Source: Bradyrhizobium diazoefficiens (lineage in GTDB: Bacteria; Pseudomonadota; Alphaproteobacteria; Rhizobiales; Xanthobacteraceae). From it: 64,000 nucleotides of DNA. Each line of letters starts with the position of its first letter. Position 1 is the first letter of the stretch. A model generated the notes under the pieces. That model worked only from the letters and a program-made list of their open reading frames with translations. It was not told where the DNA came from and made no database searches. Made by a program: the position numbers and the translations under genes. Below, piece after piece: positions 45,828 through 56,446 of the stretch. The stretch is taken from NCBI RefSeq assembly GCF_016616235.1, contig NZ_CP067100.1, forward strand, positions 1,733,001 through 1,797,000, read 5' to 3'.

Positions 45828-47225
45828 ATGAGCGCCAACCTCTCTGCATTTTTGTATCTCGTGGCGGGAGTGCTGTTCATCCTGTCGCTGCGCGGGCTGT
45901 CGAGCCCGGCGTCGTCGCGCCAGGGCAATCTGTTCGGCATGATCGGCATGGGGATCGCGGTCGCGACCACGCTCGCCAGCCATCCACCGGCGGACGGCGT
46001 CGCCTGGCTGCTGGTGATATCAGGTATCGCGATCGGCGGGGCGATCGGCGCGGTGATCGCCCGCCGCGTGCCGATGACCTCGATGCCGGAACTGGTCGCC
46101 GCCTTCCATTCGCTGGTCGGCATGGCCGCGGTGCTGGTCGCCGCCGGCGCGTTCTACGCGCCCGAAGCCTTCGACATCGGCACATCCGGCAACATCCATC
46201 CGCAGAGCCTGGTCGAGATGTCGCTCGGCGTCGCCATCGGCGCGCTGACCTTCACCGGTTCGGTGATCGCGTTCCTGAAGTTGTCGGCGCGGATGAGCGG
46301 CGCGCCGATCATCCTGCCCGCCCGCCACATCATCAACATCGCGCTCGCCGTCGCGCTGGTGTTCTTCATCGTCCGGCTGGTCCTGACCGGCGGCGCGCTC
46401 GACTTCTGGCTGATCGTCATCCTGGCGCTGGCGCTCGGCGTGCTGATGATCATCCCGATCGGCGGCGCCGACATGCCGGTCGTGATCTCGATGCTGAACT
46501 CCTACTCTGGCTGGGCTGCGGCGGGCATCGGCTTCACGCTCGGCAATTCCGCGCTGATCATCACTGGCGCGCTGGTCGGCTCCTCCGGCGCGATCCTGTC
46601 CTACATCATGTGCCACGCGATGAACCGGTCCTTCATCTCGGTCATCCTCGGCGGCTTTGGCGGCGAGACCGCTGCGGCCGGCGGTGGCGGCGGCGAGCAG
46701 AAGCCGGCCAAGCTCGGCTCGGCCGACGATGCCGCCTTCATCATGAAGAACGCGTCCAAGGTGATCATCGTGCCCGGCTACGGCATGGCGGTGGCGCAGG
46801 CCCAGCACGCGTTGCGCGAGATGGGCGACATCCTGAAAAAGGAAGGCGTCGAGGTGAAATACGCCATTCACCCGGTCGCCGGCCGCATGCCCGGCCACAT
46901 GAACGTGCTGCTGGCCGAGGCCAATGTGCCCTATGACGAGGTGTTCGAGCTCGAGGACATCAACTCCGAGTTCGCGCAAGCCGACATCGCCTTCGTGATC
47001 GGCGCCAACGACGTCACCAACCCGGCCGCCGAGGAGGACAAGACCTCGCCGATCTACGGCATGCCGGTGCTGCAGGTCTGGAAGGCCGGCACCGTGATGT
47101 TCATCAAGCGCTCGCTGGCCTCGGGCTATGCCGGCATCGACAATCCGCTGTTCTATCGCGACAACACCATGATGCTGCTCGGCGACGCCAAGAAGGTCAC
47201 CGAGAATATCGTCAAGGCGATGTAG
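45828..47225 (+). CDS. pntB: NAD(P) transhydrogenase beta subunit
   Basis: 465 residues. Eight to nine membrane helices up to about 270, including MPELVAAFHSLVGMAAVLVA and the conserved GGADMPVVISMLNSYSGWAA. The NADP(H)-binding domain III follows (VIIVPGYGMAVAQAQHALRE, HPVAGRMPGHMNVLLAEANV, IGANDVTNPAAEED, GYAGIDNPLFYRDNTMMLLG). Last gene of the pntAA-pntAB-pntB operon. Confidence 0.97.
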   Translation: MSANLSAFLYLVAGVLFILSLRGLSSPASSRQGNLFGMIGMGIAVATTLASHPPADGVAWLLVISGIAIGGAIGAVIARRVPMTSMPELVAAFHSLVGMAAVLVAAGAFYAPEAFDIGTSGNIHPQSLVEMSLGVAIGALTFTGSVIAFLKLSARMSGAPIILPARHIINIALAVALVFFIVRLVLTGGALDFWLIVILALALGVLMIIPIGGADMPVVISMLNSYSGWAAAGIGFTLGNSALIITGALVGSSGAILSYIMCHAMNRSFISVILGGFGGETAAAGGGGGEQKPAKLGSADDAAFIMKNASKVIIVPGYGMAVAQAQHALREMGDILKKEGVEVKYAIHPVAGRMPGHMNVLLAEANVPYDEVFELEDINSEFAQADIAFVIGANDVTNPAAEEDKTSPIYGMPVLQVWKAGTVMFIKRSLASGYAGIDNPLFYRDNTMMLLGDAKKVTENIVKAM

Positions 47226-47332
47226 TCCGGGAGCGGACCGTGGCCTGAACGTGCCCGCGAGCATCCGGCTCGATGTCATGGAATTGCGGCGGGGCCGTCG
47301 CAGGTGCTGAGCCGGAGACCGGCCACGTGATC

Positions 47333-48130
47333 ATGACCATCGTCAAGTGGATCGCCATCCTGCTCTTGACCGTCTATTGCGCCGGTCTCGTCGTGCTGTA
47401 TGTCCGGCAGCGCGAGATGCTGTTTCCGATCCCGCCCGTCGGTCGCACCGCCCCGGACGCCGCCGGCCTGCCCGAGGCCGAAGAGCATGTCCTGCCCACC
47501 TCCGACGGCGAGAAGGTCATCGTCTGGCACGTGCCGGCCAAGCCGGGCCGTCCTGTCATCCTTTATTTCCCGGGCAACGGCGATTTTCTCGCCGGCTGCG
47601 TCAGCCGCTTCAGGGCGATGACCGCTGACGGTACCGGTCTCGTCGCGCTATCCTATCGCGGCTATGCCGGCTCGACCGGCGCGCCGAGCGAGGAGGGGCT
47701 CCTGCGCGATGCCGCCGTCGCGTACGCCTTCACCACGGCGCACTATGCGGCGGAACGGATCGTCGCCTGGGGCTTTTCGCTTGGGACGGGCGTGGCCGTC
47801 GCGGTCGCCTCCGAGCATCCCGTCGGCAAGCTGATCCTGGAGGCTCCCTACACTTCCACGGCCGACCTCGCCGCCACGGCGTTCCGCTTCGTCCCGGTCC
47901 GCCTGCTGATGCGTGATCAGTTTCGCTCCGACGAGCGAATCGTGCGCGTCAGGGTGCCGCTGCTGGTGATGCATGGCACCAATGACCTTGCCATTTCGAT
48001 CGTGTTCGGAGAGCGTCTGTTCGCGCTCGGGCATGAACCAAAGCAGTTCGTGCGCTTCGCCGGTGGTGGACACGACAATCTCGATGCTTTTGGTGCGATC
48101 GAAACAGCGAAGCGCTTCATGGCTTCCTAG
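47333..48130 (+). CDS. alpha/beta hydrolase (BEM46/ABHD-like), membrane-anchored
   Basis: 265 residues from the ATG at 47333. One N-terminal membrane helix (VKWIAILLLTVYCAGLVVLY). The hydrolase core has ILYFPGNGDFLAG (oxyanion part), the nucleophile elbow WGFSLGTG with Ser in GFSLG, an Asp in MHGTNDLAISI and the His in GGGHDNLD, so the triad is complete. Substrate unknown. It is followed closely by the antiporter gene. Confidence 0.9.
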   Translation: MTIVKWIAILLLTVYCAGLVVLYVRQREMLFPIPPVGRTAPDAAGLPEAEEHVLPTSDGEKVIVWHVPAKPGRPVILYFPGNGDFLAGCVSRFRAMTADGTGLVALSYRGYAGSTGAPSEEGLLRDAAVAYAFTTAHYAAERIVAWGFSLGTGVAVAVASEHPVGKLILEAPYTSTADLAATAFRFVPVRLLMRDQFRSDERIVRVRVPLLVMHGTNDLAISIVFGERLFALGHEPKQFVRFAGGGHDNLDAFGAIETAKRFMAS

Positions 48131-48140
48131 ACGGCTCTTG

Positions 48141-49562
48141 ATGCGGCACGGTGGCGCGCCCATCGCCGCACTCCTTGCGTTGCTGCCGCAGCCCGCATGG
48201 GCTGCGGCCGGGCTCGATGGCGCGGCGATGCGCTGGCCCTATGCGCTGCCTTTTGGCGGTCTCCTGCTGTCGATCGCGCTCGGGCCGCTGCTGTTCCCGA
48301 AATTCTGGCATCACCATTACGGCAAGATCGCCGCGGCCTGGTCGCTGCTGACGCTTGGCTCGCTCGTCTGGCTCTTTGGCGGCATGATGACGCTTGCCGC
48401 GCTTGTCCATGCCATGCTCGCCGAATATCTCGGCTTCATCGTGCTGCTGTTCTCGCTCTATGTCGTGGCCGGCGGCATCCTCATCAGCGGCGACATCAAG
48501 GCGACGCCGGCGGCGAATGCCGCCATCCTCGCGCTCGGCACGCTGATGGCGAGCATCGTCGGCACCACGGGCGCCGCCATGATCCTGATCCGTCCGCTGA
48601 TCCGCGCCAACCGGCCGCGGCGCCACAACGCCCATGTCGTCGTCTTCTTCATCATCCTGGTCGCCAATGTTGGCGGCGCGCTGAGCCCCCTCGGCGATCC
48701 GCCGCTGTTCGTCGGCTTCCTGCACGGCGTCGACTTTTTCTGGACCACGCGGAATATCTGGTTCCAGACCACGATCGTTGCCGGCGCGTTGCTCGCCATC
48801 TTCATCGCCGTCGACGTCTGGCGTTTCCGCAGCGAACCGTTACCCGGCGTCAAAGATCCCGCGGAGCCGGTGCGGATCCGCGGGATCGTCAACCTGGTGC
48901 TGATCGCAGCGATCGTCGCCGGCCTGCTCGCCTCGGCGACATGGAAGTCCGGCATCGCCTTCGACATTCTCGGCACCCGGCTGGAGCTGGAAGACGTCAT
49001 CCGCAACGCGACGCTGCTCGCCATTGCCGCGCTGTCGGTGTGGCTGACGCCGGACGAGCACAGGCAGGCCAACGGCTTCACTTGGGAGCCGATCCGCGAG
49101 GTCGCGAAACTGTTTGCGGGCATCTTTGTCGCCATCATCCCGGTCATTGCCATGCTCGATGCCGGCCATCGCGGCGTCTTCGCCTGGTTGCTATCGGCGG
49201 TCACGACGCCGGACGGCGCGCCGCGCGAGGTCGCCTATTTCTGGTTGACCGGGCTGATGTCGGCCTTCCTCGACAATGCGCCAACCTATCTGCTGTTCTT
49301 CGAGCTCGCCGGCGGCGACCCGCAGGTCCTGATGCATGGGCTGTCCGGCACGCTCGCCTCCATTTCCATGGGCGCGGTCTACATGGGAGCGCTCACCTAT
49401 GTCGGCAATGCGCCGAACTTCATGGTGAGCAGCATCGCCAGCGAGAACGGCATCGAGATGCCGGGCTTCTTCGGCTATCTCCTGCGCGCAGGCGCCGTGC
49501 TGATCCCGCTGTTCCTGCTGCTGACCTTGCTGCCGGTCGCGCCGTTGCTGGAGTGGCATTGA
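48141..49562 (+). CDS. sodium:proton antiporter (CitMHS-like / NhaD-type)
   Basis: 473 residues from the ATG at 48141, 10 bp after the hydrolase stop; the frame to 47973 overlaps that gene. About 11-12 membrane helices. Ion-transporter superfamily signs include GTTGAAMILIRPLIRANRPR, NVGGALSPLGDPPLFVGFLH, LDNAPTYLLFFELAGGDPQ and YVGNAPNFMVSSIASENG, with the mirrored half-helices (GGALSPLGDPP and GNAPNF) typical of these families. The ion is an inference. Confidence 0.88.
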   Translation: MRHGGAPIAALLALLPQPAWAAAGLDGAAMRWPYALPFGGLLLSIALGPLLFPKFWHHHYGKIAAAWSLLTLGSLVWLFGGMMTLAALVHAMLAEYLGFIVLLFSLYVVAGGILISGDIKATPAANAAILALGTLMASIVGTTGAAMILIRPLIRANRPRRHNAHVVVFFIILVANVGGALSPLGDPPLFVGFLHGVDFFWTTRNIWFQTTIVAGALLAIFIAVDVWRFRSEPLPGVKDPAEPVRIRGIVNLVLIAAIVAGLLASATWKSGIAFDILGTRLELEDVIRNATLLAIAALSVWLTPDEHRQANGFTWEPIREVAKLFAGIFVAIIPVIAMLDAGHRGVFAWLLSAVTTPDGAPREVAYFWLTGLMSAFLDNAPTYLLFFELAGGDPQVLMHGLSGTLASISMGAVYMGALTYVGNAPNFMVSSIASENGIEMPGFFGYLLRAGAVLIPLFLLLTLLPVAPLLEWH

Positions 49563-49633
49563 ATCTGCCGGCCGATTTGCTACTGCTCGCGGCGGGTGCA
49601 ACGGATTTTCATTGCACCTCGGGCCTTTCGAGC

Positions 49634-49680
49634 GAGCATGATCTTTCGGACAGCCGCGACACACTTTCCCGGATCATGCC
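49634..49680. repeat. GCATGATC/GATCATGC palindromic intergenic repeat, copy 1
   Basis: Starts GAGCATGATCTTTCGG and ends CCGGATCATGCC; the ends are inverted to each other. It lies just before the y4hA-type gene. Four more copies are at 50828, 52243, 59721 and 63751. Confidence 0.7.
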
Positions 49681-49701
49681 CGAAGTAACTGGAGCCGATG
49701 G

Positions 49702-50799
49702 ATGAGCGCGCATGATCCGATGCCCCGGTCGGCCTGGGTCTTTCCGGCGCTGGCGGTGCTGCTGTTCGTGGCCGTCGCCGCGACCGGCTACGTCTTCACG
49801 CTTTCGCCGGGCGGGCTCGTCTTCGCCACCATCCTTCTGGTCATCCTGTTCGGCACGGTGTTCGCCGCCGTGCATCATGCCGAGGTGATCGCCGAACGGG
49901 TCGGTGAACCCTATGGTACGCTGGTGCTGACGCTCTCGGTGACCATCATCGAGGTGGCCCTGATCACCACGATCATGCTGGGCGACAAGCCTGCCCCGGA
50001 ACTGGCGCGCGACACCGTGTTCGCCGTGGTCATGATCGTCTGCAACGGTCTCGTCGGGCTCTGCATCTTCATCGGCGGCCTGCGCTATCGCGAGCAGGGT
50101 TTTCAGCTCTCCGGGGCCAACGTCTATCTCAGTGTGCTGTTCGCGCTCGCCACGATCACGCTGATCATGCCGAACTACACGACCACCACGCCGGGCCCGG
50201 CCTACTCGGCGGTTCAGCTCGGCTTCGTCGATGTGGTGACGCTCGCGCTCTATGCGGTGTTTCTCTACACCCAGACCGTCCTGCACAAGGATTACTTCGT
50301 CCACGAACGGGCGGAAGGCGAGGGAGGGGAGACACACCTGTCGGTCGGAGCGCTTGCGCTCACCGCCGGGCTGCTCCTGATCTCGCTCCTGGCGGTCGTG
50401 CTGCTCGCCAAGAAGTTCTCGCTCGTGGTCGACGCCGTGGCCGCCAAGATCGGCGCGCCACCGGCCTTTGCCGGGCTTCTGGTCGCGCTCCTGATCCTGA
50501 TGCCCGAAGGCGTCGCGGCGATTGCGGCGGCCCGCAGGAATGATCTCCAGAAGAGCATCAATCTCGCCCTCGGGTCCTCGCTCGCGACCATCGGCCTCAC
50601 CATTCCCGCCGTCGGCGTTGCAACCTACGCGTTCGACAAGGAGCTCGAACTCGGGCTCAGCGCCCAGGGCAGCGTCCTTCTGCTGCTCACCTTCTTCCTG
50701 AGCATGCTGACCTTCGGCACGGGCAGAACCAATGTCCTGTTCGGTCTGGTCCATATGGTGGTATTTGCCGTCTACGTGTTCATGGTTTTCGTGCCCTGA
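49702..50799 (+). CDS. Ca2+/H+ antiporter of the CaCA family (y4hA type)
   Basis: 365 residues, about 11 membrane helices. The two inverted alpha repeats are visible: HHAEVIAERVGEPYGTLVLT and VTIIEVALITTIML in the first half, LLVALLILMPEGVAAIAAAR and NLALGSSLATIGLTIPAVG in the second, each with the key glutamate. An acidic/hydrophilic loop (HKDYFVHERAEGEGGE) separates them. It resembles ChaA and rhizobial y4hA. It exchanges Ca2+ or Na+ for H+. Confidence 0.92.
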   Translation: MSAHDPMPRSAWVFPALAVLLFVAVAATGYVFTLSPGGLVFATILLVILFGTVFAAVHHAEVIAERVGEPYGTLVLTLSVTIIEVALITTIMLGDKPAPELARDTVFAVVMIVCNGLVGLCIFIGGLRYREQGFQLSGANVYLSVLFALATITLIMPNYTTTTPGPAYSAVQLGFVDVVTLALYAVFLYTQTVLHKDYFVHERAEGEGGETHLSVGALALTAGLLLISLLAVVLLAKKFSLVVDAVAAKIGAPPAFAGLLVALLILMPEGVAAIAAARRNDLQKSINLALGSSLATIGLTIPAVGVATYAFDKELELGLSAQGSVLLLLTFFLSMLTFGTGRTNVLFGLVHMVVFAVYVFMVFVP

Positions 50800-50827
50800 A
50801 GCGCCGTCGCGTTCCAGGCTGTCGTTC

Positions 50828-50898
50828 GAGCATGATCTTTTCGGGACAAGCGCTCAGCACTTTGCGCTCACGCGAGCTCCCGGGTCCAGATCATGCTT
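50828..50898. repeat. GCATGATC/GATCATGC palindromic intergenic repeat, copy 2
   Basis: GAGCATGATCTTTTCGGGAC at the left and CCGGGTCCAGATCATGCTT at the right, with an insert GCTCAGCACTTTGCGCTCAC that reads like the same insert in the copy at 59721. Confidence 0.7.
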
Positions 50899-50911
50899 CA
50901 AGGAGTTCCCG

Positions 50912-51196
50912 ATGCTCGCCGCCAAATCCGAGGTTCAGATCGACAACGACCAGGTCCGGGTGACCGAATGGCGGCTCGCGCCGGGCAGCGCAACCGGGCA
51001 TCACACCCACGGGATGGACTATGTGATTGTTCCCGTGGTCGGCGGCGAGATGACGATCGTGGTGCCCACCGGCGAGCGGTCCAAGGCGCAGCTTGCGGCC
51101 GGAAAGTCCTACTTTCGCAAGGCCGGCGTCCAACACGACGTACTTAACGAAACCTCAACCGAGATCGTATTTCTTGAGATTGAGCTGAAGCCTTAA
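50912..51196 (+). CDS. small cupin domain protein
   Basis: 94 residues from the ATG at 50912 behind AAGGAG. Single cupin barrel: motif 1 HHTHGMDYVIVPVVGGEMTI with two His and a Glu region, motif 2 GVQHDVLNETSTEIVFLEIE with the further His. Length and metal-ligand order suit a stand-alone metal cupin; the ligand is unknown. Follows a repeat copy directly. Confidence 0.9.
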   Translation: MLAAKSEVQIDNDQVRVTEWRLAPGSATGHHTHGMDYVIVPVVGGEMTIVVPTGERSKAQLAAGKSYFRKAGVQHDVLNETSTEIVFLEIELKP

Positions 51197-51290
51197 GGCT
51201 GGCATGACTATTTGCCATCGATCCGTCGCAGTTGATCCCTTACAATGCCCCAAAGTTCCCGCATCAGATCGCGCGGGGAGTGGCCGAGAA

Positions 51291-52244
51291 ATGCTGAAAT
51301 ACCTCGCTAAAATCTCGATGGATATCTTCCCCTCGGTGCTCGCGACGATCATCGGGGCCTACATCGTTAATCACTACATCAACGCCAAGCCGGCCGACGC
51401 CCCCGCGGCCGTAGTCGCCCCCGGCGATGCCGGCAAGAGCGGCAATAAGCCCGCTGACGTGGCCAACCTCCCGGCGCCCGGCATCAAGGCCAAGGGCGTA
51501 TCCGAGAAGAGCGTCTCCGAGAAGACCGCGGCGGACAAGGCCGAGAAGCCTGCCGATAAGTCCGAAACCAAGGCCGCCGATACTAAGGCCGCTGAGACCA
51601 AGGCCGCGGACACCAAGGCTGCGGACGTCACTCCCGCCGAGACCGCTTCGCACGGCCGCCCGCCAGCACGCGAGAAGGCGGCCGCCAAGTCGACTCCGGC
51701 AGCCGCAGCTCCTGTGGTGGAAGCCAATTCGGCGCCGGCCGCGGCGTCCCAGGCGGCCACGCCCGATGCCAACGATCTGGCGCGCGCTGCCATCGAGCGT
51801 CTGCGCAAGTCGCCCGAGGGCCGATCTTCTGAAGCGAAGGCCGCTGAGGCCAAATCTGCCGAGACCAAGCCGGTCGAGCGGACGCCCGAGCCCGCGGTGC
51901 GCGAAGCCATCCGCACCCCGGAGGCTCCGCGCGTCATCGCTACCGAGCCGTCCACGATCCGTCCGCTGCCGCCGCCGATCACGGTGTCCGCGCCCTCGCC
52001 GGACGCCTATGGCAACGGCACCTCGTCGCCGTCTTACACGTCGTCGGTTGGCGACGACGACCCGAATCGAATCACGCCGCCGGCTGACATCCCCGTGCCC
52101 GTGATCGCGCCGCCGCTCGATCTGCGGGCCGATGCCGGCGCCTCCATGCCGCGGCCGAAGAAGACCAACGTTGCGGACGAGATGCTGTCGGGCATGAAGT
52201 CGATGTTCCACTCCGTCCTGCCGAAGAGCTCCACTCCGGACTAA
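51291..52244 (+). CDS. single-pass membrane protein with Ala/Lys/Glu-rich periplasmic-type repeats, unknown
   Basis: 317 residues from the ATG at 51291 (GGGGAG upstream). One membrane helix at about 8-27 (ISMDIFPSVLATIIGAYIVN). The remainder is low-complexity and resembles a TolA-like arm: repeats such as ETKAADTKAAETKAADTKAA near 95-120 and KAAEAKSAETK near 184-196. Pro-rich parts follow, and the last 35 residues are again ordered (NVADEMLSGMKSMFHSVLPK). I do not recognise a family. It may be a flexible envelope tether. Confidence 0.7.
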   Translation: MLKYLAKISMDIFPSVLATIIGAYIVNHYINAKPADAPAAVVAPGDAGKSGNKPADVANLPAPGIKAKGVSEKSVSEKTAADKAEKPADKSETKAADTKAAETKAADTKAADVTPAETASHGRPPAREKAAAKSTPAAAAPVVEANSAPAAASQAATPDANDLARAAIERLRKSPEGRSSEAKAAEAKSAETKPVERTPEPAVREAIRTPEAPRVIATEPSTIRPLPPPITVSAPSPDAYGNGTSSPSYTSSVGDDDPNRITPPADIPVPVIAPPLDLRADAGASMPRPKKTNVADEMLSGMKSMFHSVLPKSSTPD

Positions 52245-52345
52245 AGCGCGATGAGACAAGGACGAATCGCGATCGCGCTTTAGGTTATTGTTTGAGCATG
52301 ATCTTATCGGAGAACTGCTACACACTTTTCCGGATCACGCTCTAG
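52243..52345. repeat. composite intergenic repeat, copy 3, between convergent genes
   Basis: Composed of a GCGCGAT...ATCGCGC hairpin (52246-52279) plus the unit GAGCATGATCTTATCGG ... CCGGATCACGCTCTAG. The same composite stands in reverse order at 59721-59839. Its end supplies the TAG stop of the ROK gene (52342-52344), and its start touches the stop of the preceding gene. It may also serve as a bidirectional terminator. Confidence 0.7.
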
Positions 52346-53616
52346 CTGGTCTCCATGTAGTTGCGGTCCACGACCTCCAGCGTCCGCCGCACCATGCCGT
52401 CGAGAATTGTCACCGACTCGCTCGGACGTACATGGATTGCCGTGGACTTGAGCAGCCACGGCAAAACCGCCTGTTCAAGCCGCTCCTCATAGGCGCGGCG
52501 CATCATTTCAAATGCCTGTAGGCCGGCGCCCGCCAGGATGACATGGTTCGGGCGCAGCACCGATATCGTCACGGCGACCGCCTCGGCAAGCGCGTGGCCT
52601 GCTTGGTGGAACAAGTGCTCGAGGCGGGGATCACCGGCCGAGGCTCGCTCGCGCAGCAGAGCCATCTGCGCGTCCGATGGCTGCTGCGATGGCGCCGGCG
52701 GCAGGTCGAGGAAGGTGCGGGCATCCCGGTAGAGCGCGTAGTCGGCGAGATGGGCCTCGATGCAGCCGCGCTGCCCGCAGCGGCATTGTGGACCGTTCGG
52801 CGCCAGCTTGACATGGCCGATCTCGCTGCCGGCGCCGGTGCCCCAGCGCGCCTCGCCGTCGACGACGACGCCCATCCCGACGCCGTGGCCGACCATGATC
52901 GTGGCCGACAGGCCCTGCGTCAGTGCCGGCTCCGCGGCGGCGATGGCCAGTGCAACCGCGACTGCATCATTCGCCATCGCGACCTCGACCCCGAATGCCT
53001 GCCGGATCGGCTTCGCCAGATCGACGTCGGTGACCGAGAGCGCAGGACTCCACAGGTGCCGCCCGGTGTCGGCGTTGACGATGCCCTGCAGCGCAATCCC
53101 GATACCAAGCAGCCGATGGCGCGGCGTGGCCGTCGCCTCGAGCATCGCTTCGATCTGCGCGATGACGAGCTCGCACAGCGCGGCCGAATCGAGCGCCCGG
53201 GTCGCGAGAGCGAGTCGCGATTGCGCCAGATCGGAGCCGCTGAAATCCGCGATCAGCGTCTCGATCTGGTTCATGCGCAGCGAGACCGCAATGATGCGGC
53301 CAAACGCCGGATTCAGGGTCAGCAGCACCGCCGGCCGGCCGCGGCGCCTGCCGTTCAGCCCGTCCGCATCCTCTTCGTCGGTATCGTTGGGCCACGACGT
53401 CGCCGCGCCGGTCTCGGTTTCGGCCTCGCACAGCAGCTCATCCGCGATCAGTCGCGACGTCAGGGCTGAAATGGCCGGGAAGCTCAGCCCCGTGCTGCGC
53501 GCGAGCTCCACCCGCGGCGATGGCCCCTGGCGTCGCAAGGCTTCGACCAGACGGCCGCGGTTCGATCCGCGAGCCACGCCTGAATTACGTTTCGGGGGCT
53601 CGGGTTGCTGATCCAT
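52342..53616 (-). CDS. ROK family transcriptional regulator
   Basis: 424 residues from the ATG at 53616; an upstream TTG at 53652 is unlikely. N-terminal winged HTH about 18-80 (NRGRLVEALRRQGPSPRVEL, TGLSFPAISALTSRLIADEL), then an acidic loop (NDTDEEDADGLNGRR) and the ROK sugar-kinase-like domain. The zinc motif CRCGQRGCIEAHLA is complete, and GHGVGMGVVVDGEARWG is the typical glycine-rich loop. ROK repressors sense a sugar or its phosphate. It is divergent from the sugar ABC operon and its likely repressor. Confidence 0.93.
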   Translation of the reverse strand: MDQQPEPPKRNSGVARGSNRGRLVEALRRQGPSPRVELARSTGLSFPAISALTSRLIADELLCEAETETGAATSWPNDTDEEDADGLNGRRRGRPAVLLTLNPAFGRIIAVSLRMNQIETLIADFSGSDLAQSRLALATRALDSAALCELVIAQIEAMLEATATPRHRLLGIGIALQGIVNADTGRHLWSPALSVTDVDLAKPIRQAFGVEVAMANDAVAVALAIAAAEPALTQGLSATIMVGHGVGMGVVVDGEARWGTGAGSEIGHVKLAPNGPQCRCGQRGCIEAHLADYALYRDARTFLDLPPAPSQQPSDAQMALLRERASAGDPRLEHLFHQAGHALAEAVAVTISVLRPNHVILAGAGLQAFEMMRRAYEERLEQAVLPWLLKSTAIHVRPSESVTILDGMVRRTLEVVDRNYMETS

Positions 53617-53663
53617 GCCGCCGGCTTTTAATTCGTTCGCGAAGTTAATCAATGCCGGGAACC

Positions 53664-53686
53664 TTAAATTCGATTTTGGAAATTAA
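53664..53686. promoter_or_regulatory. candidate ROK operator near its own gene
   Basis: TTAAATT (53664-53670), 9 nt, AAATTAA (53680-53686): an inverted repeat with one mismatch about 50 bp before the ROK start. The AT-rich arms resemble NagC/Mlc-type sites. Unproven. Confidence 0.4.
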
Positions 53687-53786
53687 TCGACTGGATGACT
53701 TCAGCAAAGAAGGAAAAGTGGTGCCAAAATGTCGCACTTCCATACCTAAATGCTACTGGTGCGTGAGGGTTACAACAGGAACAGCC

Positions 53787-53832
53787 TTGACCAGAGAGCT
53801 TTCTCCAGTAATTTATTCATCGCGTAAATAAA
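53787..53832 (+). promoter_or_regulatory. candidate promoter and ROK operator of the sugar ABC operon
   Basis: TTGACC (53787-53792) and TAATTT (53809-53814) with 16 nt between them form a plausible promoter. TTTATT (53812-53817), 9 nt, AATAAA (53827-53832) forms an inverted repeat over the transcription start, where a repressor would act. The binding-protein start is about 60 bp further on. Confidence 0.45.
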
Positions 53833-53892
53833 ATAAGACGCAGAAGCGTCGCACGCACCGCCTCATGTGGGGTGATTCAAAGGGAGGATGCC

Positions 53893-54858
53893 GTGAAGGA
53901 CTCAGTGAAGAAATTGATCGTCCCGTTGTTGGCGAGTGCCGCCGCGCTCGCGATGGCCACCGGGGTGGCGCAGGCGCAGCAGAAAAAGACCATCGCGCTT
54001 GTGACCAACGTTGCGGCCGACTTCTGGACCATCGCCGGACGCGGGCTCGAGAAAGCCCAGAAAGAACACCCGGACTACAACATCGAGTTGATCGTCACCA
54101 ACGAAGGCACGGCCGCAGGCCAGCGGCGCGAGCTGGACGACCTGCTGGTGCGCGGCGTCGCCGGCATCTCGATCTCCGTCGACGATGCGCCGCATGCAAC
54201 CGAACAACTCAACAAGGTTGCGGCGAAGACCGTGTTGATCACGACGGACAGCGATGCGCCGCAGAGCAAGCGTCTCGCCTATATCGGCACCGACAACGTC
54301 GCAGCCGGCCGGCAGGCGGGCGAGGAGATCAAGAAAGCGCTGCCGAACGGCGGCAAGATCGCGCTATTTGTCGGCACGATGGACGCCGACAACGCCCGCG
54401 AGCGGGTCCAGGGAATCAAGGACGCGATCGCCGGTACCAAGGTCGAACTGGTCGACGTGTTCACCGATCAGGTGGACTTCGCCAAGGCCAAGGCGAACAT
54501 GGAGAACGTCCTCGTCAAATATCCCGACATTGCGCTGTTGTCCGGCCTGTGGAGCTACGAGACACCGCTGATCTATGACGCGGTGAAGGCGGCGGGCAAG
54601 GCCGGCAAGGTGAAGATCGTCGGCTTCGACGAGGATCAGCGTACGCTGCGGGGCATTTCCGACGGCACGATCGAATCCACGGTCGTGCAGCAGCCGTACG
54701 AGTTCGGCTATCTCTCCGCCACCAACATCATCAAGACGCTGAACGGCGACAAGTCCTGGATCCCGGCGGACGGCAAGCTGATCGTGCCGACCAAGGTGAT
54801 CAGCAAGTCCAACGTCGCGGAGTTCACTGCATACCTGAAGGACCTGCTGAAGAAATAG
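53893..54858 (+). CDS. sugar ABC transporter substrate-binding protein (RbsB-like)
   Basis: 321 residues from a GTG at 53893, chosen because AGGGAGG lies 6 nt upstream; the frame could reach 53872. Signal peptide 1-28 ends in AQA-Q. Type 1 binding-protein fold of the ribose/xylose class: TIALVTNVAADFWTIAGRGL, ISISVDDAPHATEQLNKVAA, IALFVGTMDADNARERVQGI, VKIVGFDEDQRTLRGISDG. First gene of the operon with the ATPase, permease and porin. Confidence 0.93.
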   Translation: MKDSVKKLIVPLLASAAALAMATGVAQAQQKKTIALVTNVAADFWTIAGRGLEKAQKEHPDYNIELIVTNEGTAAGQRRELDDLLVRGVAGISISVDDAPHATEQLNKVAAKTVLITTDSDAPQSKRLAYIGTDNVAAGRQAGEEIKKALPNGGKIALFVGTMDADNARERVQGIKDAIAGTKVELVDVFTDQVDFAKAKANMENVLVKYPDIALLSGLWSYETPLIYDAVKAAGKAGKVKIVGFDEDQRTLRGISDGTIESTVVQQPYEFGYLSATNIIKTLNGDKSWIPADGKLIVPTKVISKSNVAEFTAYLKDLLKK

Positions 54859-54919
54859 CTTCGGTGTGTTTCACGCCCGGCGGCCACAGACCGCCGGGTG
54901 TGACGCGGGGGAACGCGGA

Positions 54920-56442
<1,523 letters not shown>

Positions 56443-56446
<4 letters not shown>

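Noticed and set aside
46020..47279. 419-residue minus-strand frame opposite pntB
   Set aside because: Shadow of a fully recognised gene.
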